14,782 nucleotides of DNA from an uncultured Spirochaetaceae bacterium (GTDB taxonomy: Bacteria; Spirochaetota; Spirochaetia; Treponematales; UBA12059): positions 1-14,782 of the forward strand of contig CALKWG010000041.1 of the NCBI GenBank assembly GCA_938004315.1. Reading direction: 5' to 3'. The translations under genes were made by a program, and so were the position numbers. Shown one piece after another: positions 1-6,274 of this stretch. Below the pieces are notes generated by a model. The model ran no database searches, had not been told where the DNA came from, and saw nothing but the letters and a program-made list of their open reading frames with translations. How positions within the stretch are numbered: position 1 is the first letter of the stretch; every line of letters begins with the position of its first letter.

Positions 1-31
1 TACGCGCGAGCAGGACGCGAGCGCGGAAAAC

Positions 32-50
32 CGAATCCCCCTCTCTCCGT
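32..50 (+). repeat. Partial copy of tRNA-Ser 3' end (possible att remnant)
   Basis: These 19 bases match the last 19 bases of the neighbouring tRNA-Ser region (130-148) at 18 positions. The copy begins inside the T-loop and runs through the acceptor 3' strand, the discriminator and one further base. The only difference, T42 against C140, would give perfect pairing with the tRNA 5' acceptor strand, whereas the intact tRNA has an A-C mismatch there. Nothing upstream can form the rest of a tRNA, so this is a fragment. tRNA 3' ends of this extent are typical attachment-site cores for tyrosine-recombinase elements. That role is inference, because no integrase is in the window. Confidence 0.5.
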
Positions 51-61
51 TCCGTTCTTTT

Positions 62-147
62 GGAGAGATGTCCGAGTGGTTTAAGGTCCACGCTTGGAAA
101 GCGTGCGTGCCCAAAAGGCACCGGGGGTTCGAATCCCCCCCTCTCCG
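62..147 (+). tRNA. tRNA-Ser (anticodon GGA)
   Basis: This is a class II tRNA. The acceptor strands 62-68 and 140-146 pair, with one A-C mismatch at the inner end. The anticodon stem CACGC/GCGTG encloses the loop TTGGAAA, with anticodon GGA at 96-98, which reads UCC and UCU serine codons. The long variable arm GTGCCC-AAAA-GGCAC is the serine/leucine hallmark. The T-arm is GGGGG-TTCGAAT-CCCCC, and the discriminator G147 agrees with serine identity. The CCA end is not encoded and must be added after transcription. The gene lies just upstream of the SRP RNA, as in Bacillus subtilis. Confidence 0.97.
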
Positions 148-149
148 TA

Positions 150-292
150 GCCCGCGCTTCGAGCCATCGTAGCCAGGCCCCACGCAAGCGGTCGCCGCCT
201 AACTCCGCCAGGTCCGGAAGGAAGCAACGGTAAGCGGTCGGCTTCTGTGCCGTGGTCAGCCTGGCTACGATCGCTTGAGGGCGGGCTTTTTT
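150..292 (+). ncRNA. ffs: Signal recognition particle RNA (small bacterial type)
   Basis: This is the RNA core of the signal recognition particle, which binds Ffh and targets nascent membrane and secretory proteins to FtsY at the membrane. The diagnostic helix-8 segment at 211-226 has the GGAA tetraloop (216-219) closed by C215-G220 and followed by GGAAGCA. Strands 166-178 and 259-271 form a perfect 13-bp helix. The pairing continues outward with one C-C mismatch, a G-U and one bulge: 157-164 with 273-280, then 150-155 with 281-286, followed directly by TTTTTT. The mature RNA may be shorter, roughly 164-273. There is no Alu domain, so this is the 4.5S-like short form. Confidence 0.93.
272..292 (+). 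terminator. Intrinsic terminator of the SRP RNA
   Basis: The 3' strand of the SRP RNA basal helix, ending GCGGGC at 281-286, is followed by six T residues at 287-292. Its partner strand lies at the RNA 5' end (150-157), so the same helix that closes the RNA also serves as the terminator stem. It separates the RNA unit from dnaX, which has its own promoter. Confidence 0.75.
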
Positions 293-402
293 CGCTCGCC
301 AGGCAGCGTCGCCGGGCCGGCGGGCCCGCCGACCGCGAGCCCGACCGTCACGGGCTACCCCCCCCGGCCCGGGCCGCGCGCGGCGCTTCGGTCGGGCTCA
401 GC

Positions 403-431
403 TTGCCTCCGCCCTCCGCGCGTGCTATCCT
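403..431 (+). promoter_or_regulatory. sigma70-type promoter of dnaX (leaderless)
   Basis: A -35 TTGCCT (403-408) and a -10 TATCCT (426-431) are separated by exactly 17 bases. Only seven bases lie between the -10 box and the ATG at 439, so transcription should start at or within a base or two of the start codon. There is no Shine-Dalgarno sequence. Confidence 0.6.
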
Positions 432-438
432 CGCCGCC

Positions 439-2256
439 ATGGCATACGAGATTACCGCGACCCGCAAGCGGCCCCAGAGCTTCGGCGACCTGGCCGGGCA
501 GGAGTTCGTGTCGGCGACGCTCAAGGCATCCATCGCCACGGGGCGCATCGCGCACGCCTACCTCTTCTCCGGCCCGCGCGGCTGCGGCAAGACCAGCACG
601 GCCCGCATCCTAGCCCGGTCGCTCAACTGCGAGCGCGGGCCTACGGCCGAGCCCTGCGGCGTCTGCGACTCCTGCGCCTCCATCGCCCGCGGCGCCGCCC
701 TCGACGTGATCGAGATAGACGGCGCCTCTAACACCTCGGTCGACAACGTCCGCCAGATCAAGGACGAGGTGCTCTTCCCCCCCAACTCGTCCAAGTACAA
801 GATCTATATCATCGACGAAGTGCACATGCTGTCCAACAGCGCCTTCAACGCCCTCCTTAAGACCATCGAGGAGCCGCCGCCCTATATCGTCTTCATCTTC
901 GCCACCACCGAGCTCCATAAAGTCCCGGCCACCATCAAGAGCCGCTGCCAGCAGTTCAACTTCCGCCTCATCGACCTGGAGACCATCAAGGCCCGCCTAA
1001 AGTCGGCGGCCGACGACCTGGGCATCGAGGCCGACGACGACGCCCTGCTGTGGATAGCGCGCGAGGCCACCGGCTCGCTCCGCGACGCCTACACCCTGTT
1101 CGACCAGGTGGCCAGCTTCTCCGACGGGCGCATCCGATCGTCGCTCATACGCGACAAGCTGGGCCTCGTGGGCAGCGAGCGCCTGGGAACGCTCATGGAG
1201 AGGGCCGCCGCCGGCGACCGCGCCGGGGCGCTGGCCCTCTTGGACGAGGCCTTGGACGCCGGCGTCTCGGTGGAGCAGTTCGCCCACGACGCCGTGGGCT
1301 ACGCCCGCGGCCTCCTTATGCTCAAGGCCGGCGTCGAGCGCGAGTCGCTCCTGGGCCATCCCCGTTCGGCCTTCCCGCCCGCGGTCGTCGAGTCCCTGAG
1401 CCAGGCCCAGGCCGAGCGCATGCTGGCGGGGCTCCTGGATCTCTACCGCGACATGCGCTACAGCGTGAACCCGCGCTGGGAGCTCGAGCTGGCCGTAGCC
1501 AGGCTCTGTTCCATCCGCGACTATATCGATCCCGCCGAGCTGGCCAGGACCGTGGGGCGCCTCAAGGCCGCGATAGCCGGCGGGACCGCGCCTGGAGCGC
1601 CCGCTATCGGCGCCGCGCTCGCCCGGCCGGAACCCGCCGGAGGTCCGGAGCCTGACCGCGCCCCGTCTCACGGGCCGGGCGTCCCGCCGCAGGCGCCGGC
1701 CGCCGCGAGCCCGGCCGTCGCCGCCCCGGTCGGCCGCCAAGCCGCAACGATAACCCCACCCGACGACGACCTGCTCGACGGCGACGGGCTCCGGGAGGAC
1801 GAGCGTAACGGCCCCGACGGGGTCGACGAGGACCGCGGCGCGGCCGGGGCTGACGGCGTAGACGCCGCGGCGCTCAAGACCGCCGTGGTCGCCGCCTTGG
1901 CCAAGAGCAAGCTCGTCCTGTCCATGTGCCTGGATCGCTCCGGCCCTTGGTTCGTCGAGGGCGACAAGATCGTCATACCCTGCGCCAACGGCTACGACGC
2001 GTCCACCGTGCTCGGAGAGGCCGCGGCGGTCGCCAAGCGCGTAGCCGACTTGAGCGGCCGCTCCTTGAGGGTGGAGCCCCGCGCCGCCGAGCAGGCCGCC
2101 CCGAGAGAGACCGCCGCCCGGCCGAGCGCGCGCGACGAATCGGACGACGACGCGGAGGACGAGCCATCGGATCCGGTGGCCATCGTGGAGCGGGTCTTCA
2201 GGGGACGGCGCATCGAGCCCCGCCAGGGGCGCGGTGCCGGCCGCGAGGGCGAGTAG
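439..2256 (+). CDS. dnaX: DNA polymerase III subunit tau (DnaX)
   Basis: This is the clamp-loader ATPase of the replicative polymerase. The 605-residue protein has a Walker A GPRGCGKT (45-52), four zinc-ligand cysteines (64, 73, 76, 79), a Walker B IIDEVHM (124-130), sensor 1 FATTELHK (154-161) and the SRC motif (168-170). Domain III ends near residue 365. A disordered Ala/Pro/Asp-rich linker spans about 380-475, followed by a smaller C-terminal domain (476-550) and an acidic tail. The frame stays open 64 codons further upstream, but that extension would overlap the SRP RNA; the ATG at 439 begins the conserved MAYEITATRKRPQSF sequence and sits on the promoter. I see no A/T slippery run for making a gamma form by frameshift. 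It is the first gene of the dnaX-ybaB-recR operon. Confidence 0.96.
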   Translation: MAYEITATRKRPQSFGDLAGQEFVSATLKASIATGRIAHAYLFSGPRGCGKTSTARILARSLNCERGPTAEPCGVCDSCASIARGAALDVIEIDGASNTSVDNVRQIKDEVLFPPNSSKYKIYIIDEVHMLSNSAFNALLKTIEEPPPYIVFIFATTELHKVPATIKSRCQQFNFRLIDLETIKARLKSAADDLGIEADDDALLWIAREATGSLRDAYTLFDQVASFSDGRIRSSLIRDKLGLVGSERLGTLMERAAAGDRAGALALLDEALDAGVSVEQFAHDAVGYARGLLMLKAGVERESLLGHPRSAFPPAVVESLSQAQAERMLAGLLDLYRDMRYSVNPRWELELAVARLCSIRDYIDPAELARTVGRLKAAIAGGTAPGAPAIGAALARPEPAGGPEPDRAPSHGPGVPPQAPAAASPAVAAPVGRQAATITPPDDDLLDGDGLREDERNGPDGVDEDRGAAGADGVDAAALKTAVVAALAKSKLVLSMCLDRSGPWFVEGDKIVIPCANGYDASTVLGEAAAVAKRVADLSGRSLRVEPRAAEQAAPRETAARPSARDESDDDAEDEPSDPVAIVERVFRGRRIEPRQGRGAGREGE

Positions 2257-2334
2257 CCCGCCGGATCGCCCGATCAGCCGCGATTTGGATCAGCCGCCGC
2301 GCGCCGGCGGCCGCATGGATCATAGGAGGAACGC

Positions 2335-2667
2335 ATGGACCTGAACGATATCATGAAGATGCTGCGCGACCCGCAGGCCGTCCAGCGCCAGATGCAGGAG
2401 GCCCAGGCCCGTGTCGCCGCCGTCTCGGCCGTCGGCTCGGCCGGCGGCGGCATGGTCAAGGTGACCCTGAACGGCGGCATGGAGATGCTGTCCGTGGAGA
2501 TAGCGCCCGAGCTCATGGCCCCCGAGGAGCGCGGCATGGTGCAGGACCTCGTGCGCGCCGCCTATAACGACGCCTCGGCCAAGGTCAAGGAAGCCCTGCA
2601 GTCCGAGCTTTCGCGCTCCGCAGGCGGCCTAGGGGACCTCTCGTCGATCTTCGGCGGGGACCGATGA
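2335..2667 (+). CDS. ybaB: YbaB/EbfC family nucleoid-associated protein
   Basis: This 110-residue protein belongs to the small dimeric DNA-binding YbaB/EbfC family, of which the Borrelia member EbfC is a nucleoid protein. Visible family features are the helical N-terminus with a Met/Gln-rich stretch (MKMLRDPQAVQRQMQEAQ), the central GGGMVKVTLNGGMEMLSVEI beta hairpin, and a long C-terminal helix from about residue 64. A strong ribosome-binding site, AGGAGG at 2324-2329, precedes the ATG by five bases. It lies 78 bases after dnaX, and its stop overlaps the recR start in an ATGA. The position between dnaX and recR is conserved across bacteria. Its link to recombination is known only by association. 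Confidence 0.95.
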   Translation: MDLNDIMKMLRDPQAVQRQMQEAQARVAAVSAVGSAGGGMVKVTLNGGMEMLSVEIAPELMAPEERGMVQDLVRAAYNDASAKVKEALQSELSRSAGGLGDLSSIFGGDR

Positions 2668-3251
2668 AGGCGCTGGAGGAGCTCGTCACCCTCCTCTCCC
2701 GGCTGCCGGGCATAGGCAAGAAGAGCGCCGCCCGCATGGCCTTCCACCTGCTCAAGGCCGACCCGAGCTTCGCCGAGCTCCTTTCGGAGCGCATCGCGAC
2801 CCTGCGGGAGCGCGTGCGCTTCTGCTCCGAGTGCGGCGCGTATACCGAGGACGACCCCTGCCCGGTCTGCAGCTCCCCGGTCCGCGACCGAGGCGTGATC
2901 TGCGTGGTCGAGCAGGCCCAGGACGTCCTTACCTTGGAGGCGTCGCGGGAGTACCACGGCCTCTATCACGTGCTCGGCGGGCTCATCTCGCCGCTGGACG
3001 GCGTCGGGCCCGAGGCCCTGGGCCTGGAGCGCCTGCGCGAGCGCGTCGCGCGATTGGGCGCCAAGGAGGTCGTCCTGGCGACCAACCCCACGGTCGAGGG
3101 GGACACCACGGCGCTGTACGTGAAGCGCGAGCTCGAGGGATCGGGCGCGCGCGTCAGCCGCCTGGCCACCGGTATCCCCGTGGGCGGCGACCTGGAATAC
3201 GCCGACCGCCTGACCCTGGCCCGCTCCCTGCGCGGGCGCACCCCGCTCTAG
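2664..3251 (+). CDS. recR: Recombination mediator protein RecR
   Basis: RecR acts with RecO and RecF to load RecA on single-stranded DNA at gaps. The 195-residue length is normal for the family. It shows a helix-hairpin-helix LSRLPGIGKKSAARMAF (11-27), a four-cysteine zinc finger (C54, C57, C66, C69), and a Toprim domain from about 78 beginning VICVVEQAQDVLTLE. The conserved segments GGLISPLDGVGPE (105-117) and TGIPVGGDLEYAD (169-181) follow. The start codon overlaps the ybaB stop by four bases, which indicates translational coupling. The next gene is convergent, 70 bases away, with no clear terminator between them. Confidence 0.97.
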   Translation: MKALEELVTLLSRLPGIGKKSAARMAFHLLKADPSFAELLSERIATLRERVRFCSECGAYTEDDPCPVCSSPVRDRGVICVVEQAQDVLTLEASREYHGLYHVLGGLISPLDGVGPEALGLERLRERVARLGAKEVVLATNPTVEGDTTALYVKRELEGSGARVSRLATGIPVGGDLEYADRLTLARSLRGRTPL

Positions 3252-3321
3252 GATCTAGCCCGGCGCCGCGAGGCGTCGGAGCGCCGCCCTCGGCGATCGA
3301 CCCCGGCGACCCCTCTCGCGG

Positions 3322-4866
3322 CTATTTAGCTATCGTCTTATAACAATCTTCTATAACCCCGTCTAGGCTCGGCAGCTCGAAGCCCAGCTCCGTGATCTCG
3401 GCCTTGTGGTTACTGGCGGCCCAGTCCATATAGGGGTTGGCGTAATTGGCCGCCATGAACTCGTAGACTAAATTCTCCGCCCGGTTGAGCTCGCCGCCGG
3501 CCGAGGCCTTGGTCCTGGCCTTCACGAGCCTGAAGCGAATGTGCGGCCGGAGCTTGGCTAGGAAGATCTCCCGATACACGTCGTAGGCCTTGCCCGAGAG
3601 CTTCCTGATGCGGTCGGAGATCGAGCCGCCGGCCACGCGCGGCGGCAGGGCGGGGTCGGCGCGCCCGGGCGCGGGCGCCAAGGCCGCCGGGCGCCGCCGC
3701 GCCGGAGCCCGGGTCAGCGCCGCCGCGGGATCTTTCGGCTCGGCCGCCGGCTTCCGGGCAGCCGGCTTCCGAGCCGCGGCCGCCGAGGCCGGGCCCCGGG
3801 GCGACGGCGCCTTGGTCGCCGACGACTTTCGGGCCGCGGCCTTCGGCTTGGCGGCCACGGGGACCTTCCGCGCCGCGGCTGGCGCGGGCGAACCGGCCAC
3901 GGCAGCCTCGGGCTTGGCGTAGAGCGAGGCCTTGATCTGCCGCCAGGCCGCCTGCATATAGAGGTCGCCCCGCACCGTGTACGAATAGCGCTCCGCTATC
4001 GTCGTGGCCACGAGGCTCAGGATATCGTCGTCCGAGTACTTGCGCTCGCGGCCGGTCTTGATCGCCTTGAAGACCTCGTAATGCCGCGTCCCGTACTTCT
4101 TGGAGTAGAGCCAGATGATGCGCTCGAAGCCCGGGTCGCCGGCGTAGGCCCAGTAGCGGTGGCAGTAGGCCAGCACCTTGTCTTCGTCGCGCTCCAGGCC
4201 CGCCGGGATCTCGATGCGCCGCACGTCCGCCGCGTCGAACTCGATCTTGGACAGGTCGAAGAAATTCTTCCTCTCGCGCTCCTCGGCCTCGCGCCGACGC
4301 TCCTCCGCCTCGCGCCGGCTCAGCTCCACGAAGTCGGGCGACTCGTCCTCGTCCAGCCTGGCCTGGCGGTAGAACTCCGACAGGAGGTAGGCGAGCTTCG
4401 TCATGTCCGCGTAGCGGTAGGACAGGATCTTGGCGTATTCGTCGTAGGTCCCCACGAAGGCCAGGGCCGCCGTCTCGTCGCCCGGAAGGAGGCGCGCCAC
4501 GCGCTCCACCGCCTTGAGCACCGCGTAGGTGTCCTTGAGCGGCACCCCGTCCAAGGGGCCGGCCAGCGCGTCGATATTCGCCTTGAGCCGGGCGATGATG
4601 AAGTCCGCCCGCTCCATGAGGAGCCCCTCCAGGAACTCGTGGTAGGAGGGCGAGCGCAGGCGGTAGAGCTTTAAGAGCGTCACCCGCTTCCCGTCGTCCG
4701 GGTAGCGCGGCTTTAAGCGGCCCGTGTACACCGCCAGCGCGTCCAGCATGCGCCCCGCGGCGCGCAGCTCGAAATAGCGCTCGACGTCCGGGTCGCCCCC
4801 GTAGCGGAGGTCGGGGAAGACCCGCTCCAGGATCTCCCGTCGTATCGAGCGTTGGGCGTCGTTCAT
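3322..4866 (-). CDS. Hypothetical protein with H1-like Ala/Lys/Pro linker
   Basis: I do not recognise this 514-residue protein. It has no signal peptide or membrane helices and should be cytoplasmic. Residues 1-175 look like an alpha-helical domain. Residues 176-200 are a highly charged Arg/Glu coiled-coil stretch. Residues 201-320 form a second, aromatic-rich region. Residues about 321-414 are a low-complexity segment rich in Ala, Lys, Arg and Pro, with repeated ARKP/AAAK-like units resembling histone H1 tails. Residues 415-514 form a third helical domain. The ATG at 4866 is chosen because it lies nine bases after a TATAAT box; the longer open frame upstream is Arg/Ala-rich and runs past the promoter. 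Nucleic-acid binding through the basic linker is inference only. Confidence 0.85.
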   Translation of the reverse strand: MNDAQRSIRREILERVFPDLRYGGDPDVERYFELRAAGRMLDALAVYTGRLKPRYPDDGKRVTLLKLYRLRSPSYHEFLEGLLMERADFIIARLKANIDALAGPLDGVPLKDTYAVLKAVERVARLLPGDETAALAFVGTYDEYAKILSYRYADMTKLAYLLSEFYRQARLDEDESPDFVELSRREAEERRREAEERERKNFFDLSKIEFDAADVRRIEIPAGLERDEDKVLAYCHRYWAYAGDPGFERIIWLYSKKYGTRHYEVFKAIKTGRERKYSDDDILSLVATTIAERYSYTVRGDLYMQAAWRQIKASLYAKPEAAVAGSPAPAAARKVPVAAKPKAAARKSSATKAPSPRGPASAAAARKPAARKPAAEPKDPAAALTRAPARRRPAALAPAPGRADPALPPRVAGGSISDRIRKLSGKAYDVYREIFLAKLRPHIRFRLVKARTKASAGGELNRAENLVYEFMAANYANPYMDWAASNHKAEITELGFELPSLDGVIEDCYKTIAK

Positions 4867-4875
4867 GGTGCCGGC

Positions 4876-4904
4876 ATTATACGGGCCGCCCCGACGGCGC
4901 GCAA
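4876..4904 (-). promoter_or_regulatory. Near-consensus promoter of the 514-residue gene
   Basis: On the minus strand, TTGCGC (4899-4904) and a perfect TATAAT (4876-4881) are separated by 17 bases. The -10 box ends nine bases before the ATG, so any leader would be only two or three bases. No ribosome-binding site is present. Confidence 0.7.
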
Positions 4905-5020
4905 GCCGAGGGGGCCGTAGGGGGAGCGTCGCGAACCCGGCTCGGGCCGCCGCGTCGCCGTAGGCCCCGCCGCGGCGAGCGACGCGGCTCCCCCTCGCTC
5001 CGAAGTCCTCGCGGCATCCC

Positions 5021-5048
5021 CGTAACGGCGCGGCCGTAACGGCGCGGC
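5021..5048 (+). repeat. Two tandem copies of a 14-bp GC-rich unit
   Basis: The unit CGTAACGGCGCGGC occurs twice head to tail with no mismatch. It lies in the 232-base gap between the divergently facing ends of the 514-residue gene promoter region and vapC. Apart from the promoter at 4876-4904, nothing else is apparent in that gap. It looks like a small slippage duplication. Confidence 0.7.
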
Positions 5049-5098
5049 CGCTCCGGGCTTCTGCGCTACCCCCTCGTCTCATCCGCGGGGCCGGGGGC

Positions 5099-5476
5099 CT
5101 AAGGCGACGCCAGCTCGAGGCCCAGGGCTACGAAGGCGGAGAAATCTTCCCGGTTATTGGTCGCGAGCCGCGCGTTCGCGAAGAGGGCGCCCGCGGCTAT
5201 CCTGGCGCCTACGCGCAGGCGACGCGCGCGGCCGACGGCGTTAAAGAGGCGCGAAGCCTCGGTCGCCTGATCAGCCGTGAAGGGAATGATGCGGTCCCCT
5301 ATCATGCCGCGGACGAGCTCTACCGCTTCGTCCGTGACGGGGCCGCAGAGGAACTCGTACCAACAAACCGACGAGGTACAGAGCTCCTCGCGTCGATACC
5401 AGGCGAGCGTCCGATCGGACTCGATCGATCCGGGAACGAGCATACCGATGAGGTAGTCCGTATCCAGGAGTATCAT
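5099..5476 (-). CDS. vapC: PIN-domain toxin, VapC-like
   Basis: This 125-residue PIN-fold protein is probably the ribonuclease toxin of a type II toxin-antitoxin pair. It begins with MILLDTDYLI, where D5 is the first metal ligand. E41 lies in WYEFLCG, and the C-terminal segment LATNNREDFSAF holds D111. The aspartate normally found three residues before the IAA motif is absent: the sequence reads RVGARIAAGAL, with G90 at that position. Either this subfamily uses another ligand or activity is reduced. Its ATG overlaps the upstream antitoxin stop by four bases, the usual antitoxin-toxin coupling. Confidence 0.85.
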   Translation of the reverse strand: MILLDTDYLIGMLVPGSIESDRTLAWYRREELCTSSVCWYEFLCGPVTDEAVELVRGMIGDRIIPFTADQATEASRLFNAVGRARRLRVGARIAAGALFANARLATNNREDFSAFVALGLELASP

Positions 5477-5733
5477 GCGCCCCGTACCCAGTCCGACCGG
5501 CTTTCCGTTACCTCGGCGAGGTACGCCGCGGCTTCCTCCGCGGCGAGCCCCCCGCGCCGATGGAAATCTAGTAGCCTGTTCGCGGCTCGCTCATCCGTCT
5601 CGATCCATGCCGCCTCGGCGCGTTCCAGGGCGCGGCGAACGACCTCCGCCTGCGAAACCTGCCATGCCGCGGCGAGCCGTTTAAGCCGTCGGATCGTCTC
5701 GGCGTCGAGGGCGAAGGTAGTTCGATGTTCCAT
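5473..5733 (-). CDS. vapB: Ribbon-helix-helix antitoxin, VapB-like
   Basis: This small protein has an N-terminal ribbon-helix-helix (CopG/MetJ-like) fold: beta strand RTTFAL, then two helices separated by QVSQAEV. A C-terminal tail from about residue 38 probably wraps the toxin. From the start chosen here it is 86 residues. I prefer the ATG at 5733 because the beta strand follows at once and a -10-like TATGGT ends nine bases upstream. In-frame ATGs at 5742 and 5760 would add three or nine residues, and none of the three has a Shine-Dalgarno sequence. Antitoxins of this type usually repress their own operon. The upstream region (5761-5790) is AT-rich with a small CGATTATCG palindrome, but no operator can be assigned. 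Confidence 0.82.
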   Translation of the reverse strand: MEHRTTFALDAETIRRLKRLAAAWQVSQAEVVRRALERAEAAWIETDERAANRLLDFHRRGGLAAEEAAAYLAEVTESRSDWVRGA

Positions 5734-5830
5734 GACCGCCATACCATAACGATACACCATTATTACACGATTATCGGGTTTTTACCCCGGTATTCGAGTT
5801 CCGATGGCAGGGCTCCGCGTCTTGCGGCCT

Positions 5831-6274
5831 TTAGGTAGAGGTAATTTCATGCTCGTTCAAGGCCGCGGCGATGCGCTCTAAGGCGGCCTCGGTTGCGCGC
5901 CACTCGTCGGCCGGGAGCGCGCCTCGGAGCAAGGCTATCCAATCGGCGGCTATCCTTTCGGCCGCCTCCCGCGCCTCCCGCCCGCCCGCGGTCAAGGAGA
6001 GCTCGACCGCGCGCGCGTCGTCGCCCGAGCGCACCCGGCGGAGGTAGCCTAAGTCCTCTAGGCCGCGCGCCGCGCGCGATACGTTGGCCTTGTCCACGCA
6101 AAGCCGGCGGGCCAGCTCCTCTTGGGTCGCCGTCTCCCCCGGCGCCAGGGCCAAGAGATAGGCCTGCTGGCCGGGACCTAAGCCCAGGGGTTTCAAGCGC
6201 CGGGAGAAATAACCCAGAGCTTTGCGGTTGATGATCGAAATGGAGCGGCCGAAGCCGCCGGGAACCTCGTGCAC
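5831..6274 (-). CDS. MarR-family transcriptional regulator
   Basis: This 147-residue dimeric winged-helix regulator shows the MarR core TQEELARRLCVDKANVSRAARGLEDLGYLRR (about 50-80). The wing follows with VRSGDDARAVELSLTAGG (81-98), which carries the family's D-x-R wing motif. Flanking helices form the dimer interface. It starts with GTG at 6274, and the G is shared with the TAG stop of the NmrA-like gene, so the two are translationally coupled; a GAGG lies about ten bases upstream. Cys59 is its only cysteine. MarR proteins commonly control the adjacent gene and themselves in response to phenolic, quinone or oxidant signals. The palindrome at 7140-7181 is the likely target. The ligand is unknown. 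Confidence 0.93.
   Translation of the reverse strand: MHEVPGGFGRSISIINRKALGYFSRRLKPLGLGPGQQAYLLALAPGETATQEELARRLCVDKANVSRAARGLEDLGYLRRVRSGDDARAVELSLTAGGREAREAAERIAADWIALLRGALPADEWRATEAALERIAAALNEHEITST

Noticed and set aside
247..438. N-terminal extension of dnaX starting at 247
   Set aside because: It lies within the SRP RNA and its terminator, encodes Arg/Pro-rich low-complexity sequence, and precedes the dnaX promoter. The conserved protein begins at 439.
997..1740. Long minus-strand open frame within dnaX
   Set aside because: It is a shadow of a conserved gene, with no start signals and biased composition.
439..2256. Programmed frameshift producing a gamma form of DnaX
   Set aside because: No A- or T-rich slippery heptamer is visible in the GC-rich coding sequence.
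2272..2330. Short GATCAGCCG direct repeat and GCCGCCG hairpin between dnaX and ybaB
   Set aside because: Short GC-rich repeats are expected at this base composition and have no terminator or promoter features.
3261..3286. Possible terminator between recR and the convergent gene
   Set aside because: A 6-bp hairpin with a 14-base loop exists, but neither strand has a T run, so it cannot be called an intrinsic terminator.
4081..4674. Plus-strand open frame opposite the 514-residue gene
   Set aside because: The minus-strand gene has a near-consensus promoter and protein-like composition; the plus frame is a Leu/Val/Arg/His-rich mirror.
5021..5048. Tandem 14-bp repeat as an origin iteron or CRISPR-like array
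   Set aside because: There are only two copies, no spacer, and no replication or cas genes nearby.
4867..5082. 72-codon N-terminal extension of the 514-residue protein
   Set aside because: The sequence is Arg/Ala/Gly-rich with no ribosome-binding site, and the strong TATAAT promoter lies downstream of it.
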